62,861 nucleotides of DNA from positions 10,045 through 72,905 of the forward strand of contig NZ_DLHA01000001.1 of the NCBI RefSeq assembly GCF_002482975.1, written 5' to 3'. The stretch comes from Flavobacterium sp. UBA7680. GTDB lineage: Bacteria > Bacteroidota > Bacteroidia > Flavobacteriales > Flavobacteriaceae. Below the pieces are notes generated by a model that was not told where the DNA came from, did no database searches, and saw nothing but the letters and a program-made list of their open reading frames with translations. The translations under genes and the position numbers were made by a program. The first letter of the stretch is position 1; the number at the start of each line of letters is the position of its first letter. Shown here in pieces: positions 26,237 to 34,443 of this stretch.

Positions 26237-27937
26237 TTAAATAATATTTCTAGCTGTTTCGTGTGATACGCTTGAAAAATCTTCTGGAGTAATTGATGCA
26301 ATAAGAGCTCTTACTTGTTCTGCCTTACTGTCTTCTGTAGTGTGTTCTATTCTATAGTCAACCGTTTCGGCAATACAGCCTCTTAAAACTTCTTTTGCTT
26401 TTTGTTTTCGCTCTTCCACATTTTCAATAACTCTATTTTTGGCTTTCTTATATGTCGAAACCGAATTCCAGATTATAACGCCGCCAATTCCACAACCTAG
26501 AATTCCAACTATTGCATGAAGACTAAAAGCCCATAAACCAAGAAAACAAATTAATACTCCAATAATTATGGCTGCATAAGGAAAAGAGATTTTGCCTAAT
26601 TCTGTTTCTAAAATTTTATCATAATAAGATTCCTGTTCTTTTAAAAGCTCATTTTCTTCACTTCCATCTTTTGTAGAGGCTTTAAAATCATCAATTGAAA
26701 GTTCAATATATTGAGGGATGTTATTTCTACTTTGAGCAGTAAAGGTGTCGTATGCTTCTAATATCCAAGGCTGACTTATTGAAACTGCAAGAGCCTGGGT
26801 TACTTTAGTTGCTCCGGATAATTCAGGATTAAAGGATGCATTTGTCAAAAGTTGTAAAAAATCTACCTTTTCATCAAAAATATGTTTTTCGGCATCCATT
26901 AAAGATTGGGCAGCATTTTTGTCACCATCCATTTGAATAATAAGTTGGTTTAGTCTTACTTGCTCTTGTAATGGCAACTCTTCATCATCAAAGTTGGTAA
27001 CAAGCAGAGATAAAATTTCATCTAATTGTACCTTAATTCCTTTTGAAAAATCAGCAGATGAAGAAATGATATTTTTAAAATGTGTATTTAAAATATCATG
27101 TGTTTTGGCTTCTTTTAAGGAATTTTCAAGTGAATTCCAATTGCTTGAAAATTTTTCTAATAAAGGATATTTACCTTCAGATAAAGGACCTAATGCTGTA
27201 AAAAAATTAACCCATTGCGATTTTTGTTCATTTATAAATTGATCACCTTGTGTAAGTTGATCAAGCCAGTTTTTAACATTCACCATCATTAGTTGTCTTG
27301 CAGCTGGCGGGAATACTCCTGTAGTAACTGCTTCAAGAATGATAATGAATTCTCTATCAAGATTATGTGGATTTTGATGCATAAAATAACGCTCAAGCCA
27401 TTTCAAACTTGCCTCATTTCTTGTCAATCTTCGCATGACCATCATGAAGAAAAGTGTAGTTTTGTAATCATCTCTTTTTAAAGCTTCATTCAAAGCTTTT
27501 TCGGTAGTGCTTTTATCGTTTCGTATCCAGGCGGTTAAAGAAACTAATGCAGGTGCTAACCAATATCCAGGTGCTTTTATCATTACTTCTTCGGTTGTAA
27601 ATCTTAAAGTATCTTCACCTATTACACCTGTGTCAACACCTTGTAAGATACCTGTTGCCATTCTTCTGACTTCGGCATAATAACCAAATCTAATTTGCAG
27701 GTCTTGTTTTAAATTTCCTTGGCGCGTTTCTGCAAGCTGTAATGATTTGTGTTTTATATCAGCTTCTACAAAATCAGCAAAAGAATCTGCTAGTTTTACC
27801 AACTCACTTTCTAATTGATCTTGTTTGAAATTTAATGTTCCTAATTCAGAATGAACTCCTTTCATATCTGAACTAATTGACCTTAACGCACTATTTATAA
27901 TCGAAAGGTCTGCATATGAGATTACTTGTTGAGACAT
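26237..27937 (-). CDS. Membrane-anchored helical protein of the Ycf46-like operon (566 residues)
   Basis: Largest partner in the operon; no known domain recognised. Residues 1-80 predict as a coiled coil (DMKGVHSELGTLNFKQDQLE) with no signal peptide. Residues 80-440 are helical with a repeat-like solenoid feel (LNEALKRDDYKTTLFFMMVMRRL). Two closely spaced membrane helices lie at about 450-492 (YAAIIIGVLICFLGLWAF, IVGILGCGIGGVIIW), followed by a basic coiled-coil tail (KKAKNRVIENVEERKQKAKE). The hairpin anchor puts both the large N-terminal domain and the tail on the same side, most likely cytoplasmic, where the ATPase acts. The gap to the upstream gene is 19 bp. Confidence 0.85.
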   Translation of the reverse strand: MSQQVISYADLSIINSALRSISSDMKGVHSELGTLNFKQDQLESELVKLADSFADFVEADIKHKSLQLAETRQGNLKQDLQIRFGYYAEVRRMATGILQGVDTGVIGEDTLRFTTEEVMIKAPGYWLAPALVSLTAWIRNDKSTTEKALNEALKRDDYKTTLFFMMVMRRLTRNEASLKWLERYFMHQNPHNLDREFIIILEAVTTGVFPPAARQLMMVNVKNWLDQLTQGDQFINEQKSQWVNFFTALGPLSEGKYPLLEKFSSNWNSLENSLKEAKTHDILNTHFKNIISSSADFSKGIKVQLDEILSLLVTNFDDEELPLQEQVRLNQLIIQMDGDKNAAQSLMDAEKHIFDEKVDFLQLLTNASFNPELSGATKVTQALAVSISQPWILEAYDTFTAQSRNNIPQYIELSIDDFKASTKDGSEENELLKEQESYYDKILETELGKISFPYAAIIIGVLICFLGLWAFSLHAIVGILGCGIGGVIIWNSVSTYKKAKNRVIENVEERKQKAKEVLRGCIAETVDYRIEHTTEDSKAEQVRALIASITPEDFSSVSHETARNII

Positions 27938-27956
27938 AGTTATTTGTTTATTAATG

Positions 27957-28406
27957 TTATAGTTTTGTTGCTGTTCCGTCTTCTCTTATTAAAATGATTT
28001 TGTCTTTATAAATTTCAACCATAGCATAAGCATTATGCTTAGCAACAGATCGTGCTTTTTCGAATTCAGCTTCCATTGTTTCGGTAATCTTGTAGTGCTT
28101 AATAATTTGACTTCCGCTTAAATCCAATGTGTGTACTTCATATGGATGCCCTAAAAAACATTTAGAAAGAATTCCCAATGGTAAATTAGAAAGTTCAGCC
28201 GTACCAAATTCTTCCTGAATAGCTTTTATAAGCTCATCCATTCCTTTTGTATCAGTTAATGTTTTAGCATCTAATCCCGCAATAAGATCAAGATATTTTT
28301 TTGAGCGTTTTTTTAAAAGATCTCGATCACTAATGAAACCATTTGTTAAGCTTTGCTTATCTGTGCTAAAATTTATATTGTCGTTTTGTAAAATGATTCT
28401 AGCCAT
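27957..28406 (-). CDS. Hypothetical protein, first gene of the Ycf46-like operon (149 residues)
   Basis: The start is set at the internal ATG 28406 (MARIILQNDN) rather than the upstream ATG at 28457, because a TACATTTG -7 element (28440-28447) would otherwise lie inside the gene and the upstream extension is low-complexity Asn/Lys. The protein is soluble, with a basic helix LLKKRSKKYLDLIAG, a possible mixed alpha/beta centre (LPLGILSKCFLGHPYEVHTL) and a beta-rich end (AMVEIYKDKIILIREDG). The mention of DLSGSQIIKHYKITETM suggests a small globular domain of unknown type. No family recognised; operon membership rests on spacing and strand. Confidence 0.75.
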   Translation of the reverse strand: MARIILQNDNINFSTDKQSLTNGFISDRDLLKKRSKKYLDLIAGLDAKTLTDTKGMDELIKAIQEEFGTAELSNLPLGILSKCFLGHPYEVHTLDLSGSQIIKHYKITETMEAEFEKARSVAKHNAYAMVEIYKDKIILIREDGTATKL

Positions 28407-28439
28407 GTTATTATTGAATTTTTTTAAGTTTTCGATTTT

Positions 28440-28447
28440 CAAATGTA
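28440..28447 (-). promoter_or_regulatory. Candidate -7 element of the Ycf46-like operon
   Basis: Minus strand TACATTTG fits TAnnTTTG and lies 34 bp before the chosen ATG at 28406. No TTG with standard spacing was found. Confidence 0.5.
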
Positions 28448-28520
28448 AATAGCTCAATAAGTTATATTTTATGGAAAACCGTAATTGAAGTTTTTATTCA
28501 AAAAAAGTTCTTATGGAAAA

Positions 28521-28610
28521 GTTTGCGTAAGGGATAGAAACGGCATCCTTTTATGGTGGGGTTCACCATAAAAGATAGAGTGGATAGCCCGACCCGGAGG
28601 GATACGCCCA
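28521..28610 (+). ncRNA. Structured RNA-like element, copy 1
   Basis: About 90 nt, far richer in G and C than its surroundings. Outer stem GCGTA (28525-28529) pairs with TACGC (28603-28607). GGG (28531-28533) can pair with CCC (28588-28590). GGCATCC (28542-28548) can pair with GGATaGCC (28582-28589). An 11-bp perfect hairpin CTTTTATGGTG / CACCATAAAAG spans 28548-28574 with a GGGTT loop. The core GATAGAA..GG..ATCCTTTT ... AAAAGAT..A....GGATAGC recurs at 41630-41714 on the other strand with a different but still paired hairpin. I recall similar elements scattered through Flavobacterium genomes; it may belong to the Flavo-1 RNA class, which I could not check. Strand is assigned by the shared core orientation only. 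Confidence 0.6.
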
Positions 28611-28697
28611 AAATATTTTTAATAACCTAAAATTTATAACAGAAAATCTAAAATTTCAGAAAAAAGTATATCTTTAACCAACCCAAAAACCAAAAAA

Positions 28698-30107
28698 ATG
28701 CAAGAAGAAAACCAAGAACACTTTAAAAGAGAACTAGGATTATTAGACGGAACCATGCTTGTAGTGGGTTCTATGATTGGATCTGGAATATTTATTGTAA
28801 GTGCTGACATCGCCAGGCAAGTTGGATCTGCCGGATGGCTTACTTTAATTTGGCTGATTTCAGGATTAATTACCATTATCGCAGCCGTAAGTTATGGCGA
28901 ATTAAGTGCAATGTTCCCAAAAGCCGGAGGACAATATGTATACTTAAAAGAAGCTTACAACAAATTAATTGCCTTTTTATACGGCTGGAGTTTTTTCGCC
29001 GTAATTCAAACCGGAACAATCGCAGCGGTTGGAGTAGCTTTCTCAAAATTTGCTGCTTATCTATACGAACCTTTGAGTGATGAAAATATACTTTATGAAA
29101 TTGGTTCATTTAAACTAAATGCAGCGCAGTTAGTATCGATTTTTACGATTATTTTATTGACTTATATTAACAGTCGCGGGGTTAAAAACGGAAAAATTCT
29201 TCAAACCGTTCTTACGATTATCAAAATTTTATCATTGCTGGGATTAATTGTTTTTGGATTAACGCTTGCTGCAAAAGCTTCGGTTTGGGATGCCAACTGG
29301 GCAGATGCATGGAATACACGTTCGTTTAATAAAGAAACAGGTTCTTGGTTTCCAATTGGTGGAACGGCTTTAATTACAGGAATTTCTGCAGCAATGGTTG
29401 GATCTTTATTTTCAAGTGATGCCTGGAACGGTGTTACTTTTATTGCAGGAGAAATTAAAAATCCAAAACGTAACGTAGGTTTCAGTTTATTTCTTGGAAC
29501 TTTTATTGTAACGATTATTTATGTATTAACCAATATCATGTATTTGGCTGTAATTCCGTTAGACGAAATCGCAACAGCAAAATCTGATCGTGTAGCAGTT
29601 GTAGCTTCACAATATATTTTCGGAAATATTGGAACGTTGATTATTGCAATCATGATTATGATTTCGACTTTTGCCTGCAACAACGGATTAATTATGGCTG
29701 GTGCGAGAGTTTATTATACAATGGCAAAAGATGGTTTGTTCTTTAAAAAAGCTGCTGTTTTAAATGAATCAAGTGTTCCTGCATGGGCACTTTGGGCGCA
29801 ATGTATCTGGGCTTCGGCTTTGTGTTTGACTGGAAAATACGGTGATTTATTAGATTTCGTAATCATTATCGTTTTGATTTTCTATATTTTAACAATTTAC
29901 GGAATCTTTATTTTGCGTAAAAAAATGCCAGATGCAGAAAGACCTTATAAAGCTTTCGGATATCCATTTTTACCAATGTTATATATTATAATAGCGGCGG
30001 CAATTTGTGTTTCATTATTAATCACAAAATTCTCAACCTGCGGATGGGGAGTTTTAATTATGCTAACAGGAATTCCGGTTTACTACTTAACAAAACCAAA
30101 AGAATAG
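28698..30107 (+). CDS. APC family amino acid permease
   Basis: Secondary transporter of 469 residues, amino acid-polyamine-organocation superfamily, inner membrane. The family signature is at the N-terminus: LGLLDGTMLVVGSMIGSGIFIVSADIARQVG, where GSGIF forms the unwound helix 1 substrate site. About twelve membrane helices follow, with PKAGGQYVYLKEAYN after helix 2 and SSDAWNGVTFIAGEIKNPKRNV in the helix 6 region, typical of the LAT/SteT-like branch. The substrate cannot be told from sequence alone. Single gene with a -7-like TATCTTTA at 28669-28676 and its own terminator. The structured RNA-like element lies 88 bp upstream of the ATG on the same strand. Confidence 0.93.
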   Translation: MQEENQEHFKRELGLLDGTMLVVGSMIGSGIFIVSADIARQVGSAGWLTLIWLISGLITIIAAVSYGELSAMFPKAGGQYVYLKEAYNKLIAFLYGWSFFAVIQTGTIAAVGVAFSKFAAYLYEPLSDENILYEIGSFKLNAAQLVSIFTIILLTYINSRGVKNGKILQTVLTIIKILSLLGLIVFGLTLAAKASVWDANWADAWNTRSFNKETGSWFPIGGTALITGISAAMVGSLFSSDAWNGVTFIAGEIKNPKRNVGFSLFLGTFIVTIIYVLTNIMYLAVIPLDEIATAKSDRVAVVASQYIFGNIGTLIIAIMIMISTFACNNGLIMAGARVYYTMAKDGLFFKKAAVLNESSVPAWALWAQCIWASALCLTGKYGDLLDFVIIIVLIFYILTIYGIFILRKKMPDAERPYKAFGYPFLPMLYIIIAAAICVSLLITKFSTCGWGVLIMLTGIPVYYLTKPKE

Positions 30108-30153
30108 TTTTTTTGTTTCAAGTTTGAGGTTTCAAGTTTCAAACTTTATAAAT

Positions 30154-30190
30154 AAAAAAAGCGCCTTGAGATTATCAAGGCGCTTTTTTT
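30154..30190 (+). terminator. Terminator after the amino acid permease
   Basis: AAAAAAAGCGCCTTGA / TCAAGGCGCTTTTTTT with a GATTA loop; very strong. Confidence 0.93.
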
Positions 30191-30242
30191 GTACAGCAAA
30201 TTTATAATCAAAAATAAAATTCTTCAAAAAGTTTGATTAATG

Positions 30243-30349
30243 TGCCCACGGATTTTGCGGATTAAACGGGTTCACGCCGTCTTTTTTTATTATGCGATTC
30301 AAAAATAATAACCAGTGAAAACCCGTTTAATCTGTAAAATCCATGGGCA
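30243..30349. repeat. Long intergenic inverted repeat
   Basis: Arms 30243-30272 and 30320-30349 (30 bp each, 3 mismatches, of G-T type on one strand) with a 47-bp loop. The arm motif contains GGATTAAACGGGTT, in the style of dispersed flavobacterial 'gattaaacggg' palindromes. It sits between convergent gene ends. Confidence 0.8.
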
Positions 30350-30359
30350 AAATTAAGAA

Positions 30360-30764
30360 TTAAAGACCTTTTAAATCGTTATTAATTCTTTCTTCTGTAG
30401 GTCTTAGGAAAATAAGATATATGATAATAAGGATTCCGAATAATACGAAATCAGGTTTTAAAAATAAGATTAAAAAAGCAGCGCCTTCCAGAACTGCCCA
30501 TCTCATTATTGATGCTGTTTGATAAATGGGTAATTTGTCTTCCGTTTTCAGTTTTGGATCAATTTGTTTTAATTGTGATTTGAATAAAAAAGTACTCAAA
30601 ACAAAGGCTAAAACGGGAATAAAAACATACACCAATGATGATGAATCAATATTGGGAATATTTAGTTTTTCAACAGAAAGTTCACCTAAAAAGAAATAAG
30701 CGACAATTGTTCCTGCACAAATGGCAAGGTGAATAATTTGAAGGGTTTTGATTTTTTCGGTCAT
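30360..30764 (-). CDS. Small integral membrane protein (134 residues)
   Basis: Four membrane helices: about 8-26 (IIHLAICAGTIVAYFFLG), 43-62 (LVYVFIPVLAFVLSTFLF), 88-102 (WAVLEGAAFLILFLK) and 105-120 (FVLFGILIIIYLIFL). A cytoplasmic loop with KSQLKQIDPKLKTEDKLPIY lies between helices 2 and 3. The C-terminus LRPTEERINNDLKGL is charged. No characterised family recognised, although similar four-helix proteins are common in Flavobacteriaceae. Single gene; its 3' end abuts the inverted repeat at 30243-30349. Function unknown. Confidence 0.82.
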   Translation of the reverse strand: MTEKIKTLQIIHLAICAGTIVAYFFLGELSVEKLNIPNIDSSSLVYVFIPVLAFVLSTFLFKSQLKQIDPKLKTEDKLPIYQTASIMRWAVLEGAAFLILFLKPDFVLFGILIIIYLIFLRPTEERINNDLKGL

Positions 30765-30859
30765 GATTTGGTTTTTTATGCAAGGTAAAATTAAATAGAA
30801 TATAAATATAAAACTTTATATTTTCGTGTTTTTGGTGGCAAAAAAGCAGCAGATAAAAA

Positions 30860-30892
30860 CAAAAAAGGCACTACATAATGCAGTGCCTTTAT
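30860..30892 (-). terminator. Terminator after the DUF1810 gene
   Basis: AAAGGCACT / AGTGCCTTT (30864-30890) with a T run on the minus strand; 30 bp after the stop codon. Confidence 0.85.
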
Positions 30893-30921
30893 ACGTAAAA
30901 ATCTATGAATGTTATAAATAA

Positions 30922-31383
30922 TTATATAACAACAGCTTCAGTAGATGATTTTATAGTTGAATTAATAATAGATATTGTAAGCGGGTCTGATTCTCCGGAG
31001 AAAAAAGCATCTAAAATTTCCTGAAATATCGGATTCGTATTTTCGGCCATTGAAAAAAGCGTCATTGAAGAACGTAATTTTCGAGCATCTAAATCGCCCA
31101 AAATCCCGTCAGCTGATTTCCTTTTAAAAGTCAATAAAATTTCAGAAATTTCAATAAGATGTTTTCCTAAAATAGGATGCTCCAAAAATTCTGAAGCTTC
31201 TTTTAGATCGGCAATCGCATAAAGATTTGAAGTATCACTAGTACCCAATCCTTTAATCTGAGGAAAAATAAACCACATCCAGTGTGTTTCTTTTTTTCCT
31301 TTTTTGATCTCAGCAAGGGCAGTAAGATAAAGTTTATTTTGCGCATCTAAGAAACGCGATAAATCATTGTTTGAATAAGCCAT
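30922..31383 (-). CDS. DUF1810 domain-containing protein
   Basis: Cytosolic protein of 153 residues of the DUF1810 family (calpastatin-like annotation in some databases). Recognisable features are LSRFLDAQNKLYLTALAEIKKG, THWMWFIFPQIKGLG with its Trp-Met-Trp cluster, YAIADLKEASEFLEHPILGKHL, and the C-terminal KLRSSMTLFSMAENTNPIFQ. The length is typical. The biochemical role is not established to my knowledge. Single gene with its own terminator. Confidence 0.92.
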   Translation of the reverse strand: MAYSNNDLSRFLDAQNKLYLTALAEIKKGKKETHWMWFIFPQIKGLGTSDTSNLYAIADLKEASEFLEHPILGKHLIEISEILLTFKRKSADGILGDLDARKLRSSMTLFSMAENTNPIFQEILDAFFSGESDPLTISIINSTIKSSTEAVVI

Positions 31384-31539
31384 TTTGGTATTATATTTTA
31401 AAAAAGGGTTGCAAAACTAGTAAAAAAGAAAGGGTCTGCCTAATAAAACCTTCATACAATCAGTATTTTAACTTTTTTCGACAGAATTTTCCTCATCGTT
31501 ATTAAATGGTGAAAAAACTCATTTTGAATTGTTTATAAA

Positions 31540-32166
31540 TCATACACTACGTTTGGTTTGTCTAAAAGTAAGGTTGATTCTGGGTAAAACATTCCGTGCC
31601 GTTTTAGGAACCTGATGCTGCCAAAAACTGTTTGTTGTTCCCGCCATCAGCAAAAAAGATCCATGATGCAGCGGAATTTCGACCTGCGGAATATCTTTAT
31701 TAAATTTATGACGAAGCCTGAACATTCTGGTTTCTCCAAAAGTCACCGAAGCAATAACCGGGTTTGGGCCCGTATTGTGTTCTTTATCGCTGTGCCAGCC
31801 CACGCCATCATTTCCATCTCTGTATAAATTAAGCAAAACGGTATTAAAATCCAGCTGTGTTTCTTTTTCTACACGGCCTCTAATCTTTAGTAATTCATAA
31901 TTCCAGTCGGGACCTTTTGGGTCTGCTCCGGGATTATCTTTGTCTTCATACCAGGCGATCATTCTGGGAACCGTATAGGTTTTATCGTAAATTTCCATTT
32001 CGTATTCTCTCCATTTTGTTTTACGAAGCAGTCTTTCATAAAAACGATCAGATTCTTCTTTAGTGAAGAAATTATCAATCAAAATCAATTCAGAATCAGG
32101 GATGTCAAATACTTTTTTTCCTGCCAAACCTGCGGTAAATAATTCGGTGTCGTTAAATAATGTCAT
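31540..32166 (-). CDS. alkB: AlkB-like alpha-ketoglutarate-dependent dioxygenase
   Basis: Fe(II)/2-oxoglutarate dioxygenase of 208 residues that reverses N-alkylation of DNA bases (1-methyladenine, 3-methylcytosine) by oxidative demethylation. I place the start at ATG 32166 (MTLFNDTELF); a longer frame to 32253 would run into the xthA gene. Iron ligands are His and Asp in GVGWHSDKEH and His in SFWQHQVPKT; the 2-oxoglutarate-binding Arg is in RINLTFRQTK. The YTVPRMIAWYED segment is the nucleotide-recognition lid typical of the ALKBH2/3-like bacterial branch. The gap to xthA is 8 bp. Last gene of the umuD-umuC repair operon. Confidence 0.93.
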   Translation of the reverse strand: MTLFNDTELFTAGLAGKKVFDIPDSELILIDNFFTKEESDRFYERLLRKTKWREYEMEIYDKTYTVPRMIAWYEDKDNPGADPKGPDWNYELLKIRGRVEKETQLDFNTVLLNLYRDGNDGVGWHSDKEHNTGPNPVIASVTFGETRMFRLRHKFNKDIPQVEIPLHHGSFLLMAGTTNSFWQHQVPKTARNVLPRINLTFRQTKRSV

Positions 32167-32173
32167 TTTCCAT

Positions 32174-32950
32174 TTATTTTTTGTCAATTTCAATCCAAAC
32201 AGGAGCATGATCGCTTGTTTTTTCCCAGCCTCGCACATGACGGTCAACACCACCCGAACGTAATACTGAAGCTATTTGCGGACTCAGTAAAAAATGATCA
32301 ATTCTTAAACCGGCATTTCGTTCGTAAGCATTTCTGAAATAATCCCAAAAAGTGTAAATTTTCTCGTCAGGGTATAATTTCCGAATCGCATCTGTCCAAC
32401 CTAGCGAAACTATAGCCGCAAAAGCTTTTCGAACCTCGGGTCTGAAAAGCGCATCGTTAACCCATTTTTCGGGTTTATAAACATCTAATTCCGTTGGCAT
32501 AACATTAAAATCACCAATCAAGATTACGGGAATTTTTAGACTTAATAAAGTTTCTGCGCGTTCATGCAAACGATCAAACCATTTCAGTTTATATTCAAAT
32601 TTAGGTCCCGGCAAAGGATTTCCGTTTGGAAGATAAAGACAGGCAATTACGATTCCATTAATCAAAGCTTCGATATAACGGCTTTGAACATCTTCATCAT
32701 CTCCCGGAAGAATGCGGGTTACTTCTTCAATCTCCATGTTTCGAGCCAGAATTGCAACACCATTCCATTGTTTTTGTCCGTGCCAAATCGCATTGTAACC
32801 GGCATCATTAATCGCCTTAAGCGGAAAATTATCCTGTGGCGCTTTTAATTCCTGCAGGCACACAATATCTGGAGCAGCTTCATCAAGCCAGCGTAATAAT
32901 ACAGGCAGGCGACCGTTGATTCCGTTTACGTTATATGTTGCTATTTTCAT
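32174..32950 (-). CDS. xthA: Exodeoxyribonuclease III / AP endonuclease
   Basis: Endonuclease/exonuclease/phosphatase-fold enzyme of 258 residues that nicks DNA at abasic sites and trims 3' blocked ends. Motifs in order: TYNVNGING, CLQELKAPQ (metal-binding Glu34), VILIGDFNVMPTELDVY (Asp and Asn of the active site), TFWDYFRNAYERNAGLRIDHFLLS, and TSDHAPVWIEI (catalytic Asp-His). The length matches E. coli XthA (268). It lies between the exonuclease/GIY-YIG gene (71 bp upstream) and alkB (8 bp downstream), in a context of lesion repair. Confidence 0.95.
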   Translation of the reverse strand: MKIATYNVNGINGRLPVLLRWLDEAAPDIVCLQELKAPQDNFPLKAINDAGYNAIWHGQKQWNGVAILARNMEIEEVTRILPGDDEDVQSRYIEALINGIVIACLYLPNGNPLPGPKFEYKLKWFDRLHERAETLLSLKIPVILIGDFNVMPTELDVYKPEKWVNDALFRPEVRKAFAAIVSLGWTDAIRKLYPDEKIYTFWDYFRNAYERNAGLRIDHFLLSPQIASVLRSGGVDRHVRGWEKTSDHAPVWIEIDKK

Positions 32951-33021
32951 GGTACATTTAATTAGTTGTATTATTAAATTTACTGATTATTAAGCATTTA
33001 ATCTGTATAGATTTAATATTC

Positions 33022-34401
33022 TTATTTCAGGAACTGTTTATTAAAGAACACTTTCCCCGGATGTTTTTCTGCGTAAGCAAAAATCAAATGCTCGATATAT
33101 TGATTGCTTTTATAAGGTTCAGTATAGTTTTTTACTTCTAATGGATCATGAATTGAAATATCTGACGGAATATATCCCATACCATGAAAATGCCCGTTTT
33201 CAATCCAAATGCAGCTTCTTTCGTCTTTAGATCTTCCTTTATCTATAATAGCAAAAGTGGGTCTGTTGGTTAATAAAAAATCAATAGCATTATCAACTTG
33301 TTCGTTGTGAAGTAAAACATCAGGCAGATCTTTTATTTCATTATTTTGAAAAAGTTCTCCTTCTTCCGGCCTTGTGTATTTGCAGAATCTATGATCGATT
33401 TCAAACTGTTCTGCCAGACTTCTCAATAAATTAATTCCATCATATTGGCTGTTAAATTCATGAATGCAGATTTGAAATTTACTGACTTTTCCAATCGCGA
33501 GATATTTATAACCGTTTCTCGCTTCATATTGGTAGATTCCAAATTTCGCCTCAAAGCGTTTTAAGGCTCTGTTGTAAGTTGGCCAGAGTTTTTTAATTTC
33601 CGTACATTCTAATAAAAGCGCCATTAATTCTGTACCACAGATTTCAAAGGAAATTCCGTGAATATCCCTTAAAAAATGCTGCCTTTGCGGATTAATATTG
33701 TTACCGCTGAAATGCGAAGCCACACGTTTTTTTACATTGATGGCTTTCCCTACATAAATCACTTTTTTCTGCTGATTATAAAAATAATATACACCAGGTT
33801 TTTCGGGTAAATTATTAAAATCATCAGGCGGAAGATTCGGCGGCAAACGCTGATCTTGTGCCGTTTTTTTGATCATTTTATCGATTTCTCCCGCATCGTC
33901 CCATTCCAGTAAAAGCGAAAATAAAATAGCAGTTGCATCTGCGTCTCCGCCCGCACGGTGTCTGTTTTCTAAGCCTATATTTAAGGAGTTGCAAAGATTT
34001 CCTAAACTGTAAGAACCTAAACCCGGTTTGATTTTTCTGGCTGCACGAACGGTGCAAAGTTTTTTTGCAGACCATTTGAACCCCGCTTTTTCAAGTTGAT
34101 GATGAACGAATGAATAATCGAAGTTTACATTATGAGCAACAAAAACACGATCAGTAAGCATTTCTAATACTTTCTCTGAAATATCGTCGAAAATAGGTGC
34201 ATTAGCCACCATTTCGTTATTAATACCTGTTAATCCAAAAATAGAAGGAGGAATGTCCTGCTCCGGATTAACGAGTGTTTCATAACGGTCAAGTACATTT
34301 TTACCATCATGAATAATAATGGCAATTTCTGTAATGCGGCTGCCACTGGCGTTCCCGCCTGTGGCTTCAATATCGACTATGGCATATTCCGTATTTTTCA
34401 T
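33022..34401 (-). CDS. DnaQ-like exonuclease fused to a GIY-YIG (UvrC/Cho-type) nuclease
   Basis: Fusion protein of 459 residues. Residues 1-170 form a DEDD 3'-5' exonuclease of the DnaQ/epsilon type: Exo I AIVDIEATGG, Exo II VAHNVNFDYSF, and Exo III NRHRAGGDADAT. Residues about 195-280 form a GIY-YIG endonuclease as in UvrC and Cho: LPEKPGVYYFYNQQKKVIYVGKA, then NVKKRVASHFSG. The C-terminal 170 residues are not assigned. Epsilon/UvrC-N fusions are known in actinobacteria and Bacteroidota and are thought to act in excision repair. The gene lies 42 bp after umuC in the damage-response operon, which supports an SOS-type, Cho-like role. Confidence 0.9.
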   Translation of the reverse strand: MKNTEYAIVDIEATGGNASGSRITEIAIIIHDGKNVLDRYETLVNPEQDIPPSIFGLTGINNEMVANAPIFDDISEKVLEMLTDRVFVAHNVNFDYSFVHHQLEKAGFKWSAKKLCTVRAARKIKPGLGSYSLGNLCNSLNIGLENRHRAGGDADATAILFSLLLEWDDAGEIDKMIKKTAQDQRLPPNLPPDDFNNLPEKPGVYYFYNQQKKVIYVGKAINVKKRVASHFSGNNINPQRQHFLRDIHGISFEICGTELMALLLECTEIKKLWPTYNRALKRFEAKFGIYQYEARNGYKYLAIGKVSKFQICIHEFNSQYDGINLLRSLAEQFEIDHRFCKYTRPEEGELFQNNEIKDLPDVLLHNEQVDNAIDFLLTNRPTFAIIDKGRSKDERSCIWIENGHFHGMGYIPSDISIHDPLEVKNYTEPYKSNQYIEHLIFAYAEKHPGKVFFNKQFLK

Positions 34402-34443
34402 CTTTATATAACGTAAAACCGATTGTTTTTCTGTTGTTTATAT

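Noticed and set aside
23956..28406. Phage or tailocin origin for the Ycf46-like operon
   Set aside because: No capsid, tail, integrase or lysis genes nearby, and base composition looks like the surroundings.
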